DNA of 62,058 nt from CAYHPR01 sp964358895. Its GTDB lineage: Archaea; Micrarchaeota; Micrarchaeia; CABMEP01. The stretch lies in NCBI GenBank assembly GCA_964358895.1, contig CAYHPR010000005.1, positions 1 to 62,058 on the forward strand. Reading direction: 5' to 3'. The position numbers were made by a program, and so were the translations under genes. Of this stretch, positions 61,947 to 62,058 are shown in pieces; position 1 is the stretch's first letter, and each line of letters begins with the position of its first letter. The notes under the pieces were generated by a model. That model had not been told where the DNA came from and made no database searches. It saw only the letters and a list, made by a program, of their open reading frames with translations.

Positions 61947-62058
61947 TCAGATCATAATTGATTCAAGTTCAAGTTGTTCTGCTATAGCTTTCCATCTTTT
62001 TTTTAGCCTAATCTGCTTTCTGATCATTACTCTTATTCTGTCTTCTCCTTGTATTTTT
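61947..62058 (-). CDS. C-terminal end of an unknown protein (partial)
   Basis: The frame is open to the window edge and ends with a TGA at 61947-61949. The visible 36 residues are basic and helical (VMIRKQIRLKKRWKAIAEQL). Too little is visible to assign a family. Confidence 0.5.
   Translation of the reverse strand, partial: KIQGEDRIRVMIRKQIRLKKRWKAIAEQLELESIMI

Noticed and set aside
1..62058. CRISPR arrays, cas genes, rRNA genes, prophage structural genes
   Set aside because: No regularly spaced repeats, rRNA-like segments or phage proteins were recognised.

Overview
This AT-rich window is archaeal. It carries the exosome subunit Csl4, RNA polymerase subunit RpoL, aMBF1, FEN1, fibrillarin, ribosomal protein L41e, archaeal-type ThrRS and TyrRS, KEOPS genes (Bud32, Kae1), TATA-box promoters, GGTGA-type ribosome binding sites and tRNA genes interrupted by bulge-helix-bulge introns. 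The small gene set per function, the PGF-pre-PGF surface protein, the many coiled-coil and unknown proteins and three FtsZ paralogues suggest a DPANN-like or other uncultivated lineage, but nothing here fixes the phylum. Two runs of N (1089-1188 and 50607-50616) show that this is a draft assembly.

Layout. 1-6 kb: a P-type ATPase fragment that has lost its catalytic motifs, a DUF373 membrane protein, a Csl4-RpoL-signal peptidase cluster and an MFS transporter. 6-15 kb: a long coiled-coil protein, an intron-containing tRNA-Ala and two large secreted or anchored surface proteins. 15-24 kb: three unknown proteins, two tandem ftsZ genes, a YkgJ-type Cys-rich protein, a PilZ-domain protein, a tiny Cys-rich protein, a serine recombinase, a flavin reductase-like protein and unknowns. 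24-31 kb: a membrane coiled-coil pair followed by a third ftsZ, an HD-GYP-like protein, a site-2 protease, aMBF1 and FEN1. 31-40 kb: a TPR-AAA ATPase with a mini-intein in its Walker A motif, unknown proteins, ThrRS, PolX and a cold-shock protein. 40-44 kb: a CopC-cupredoxin lipoprotein, a tRNA-His gene next to a LAGLIDADG endonuclease element that carries a second copy of the tRNA 5' half, and TyrRS. 44-53 kb: L41e, a ThiF-like enzyme, an AroE-like/PadR divergent pair, endonuclease IV-like, MgtC-like and a Cys-less IscS-like protein, then bud32-dacZ-kae1. 53-58 kb: a suf operon (regulator, sufC, sufB, sufS, iscU, btuR-like) behind a palindromic operator. 58-62 kb: tRNA-Arg with a T-loop insertion, fibrillarin, two thioredoxin-fold membrane proteins, tRNA-Tyr, tRNA-Asp and an EF-Tu-domain protein.

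Three themes stand out. First, all five tRNA genes are interrupted, at five different places (D-arm, anticodon stem, anticodon loop twice, T-loop). Two of the insertions share the same hairpin module, and one gene is associated with a homing-endonuclease element that restores both the tRNA and its promoter. Second, several enzyme folds lack catalytic residues (P-type ATPase, IscS-like, HD-GYP-like, DsbA-like), suggesting reuse as scaffolds or sensors. Third, cyclic-dinucleotide parts (DacZ cyclase, PilZ domain, HD-GYP fold) occur together in an archaeon. Cell-division parts (three FtsZ proteins plus coiled-coil membrane proteins) are also concentrated here.
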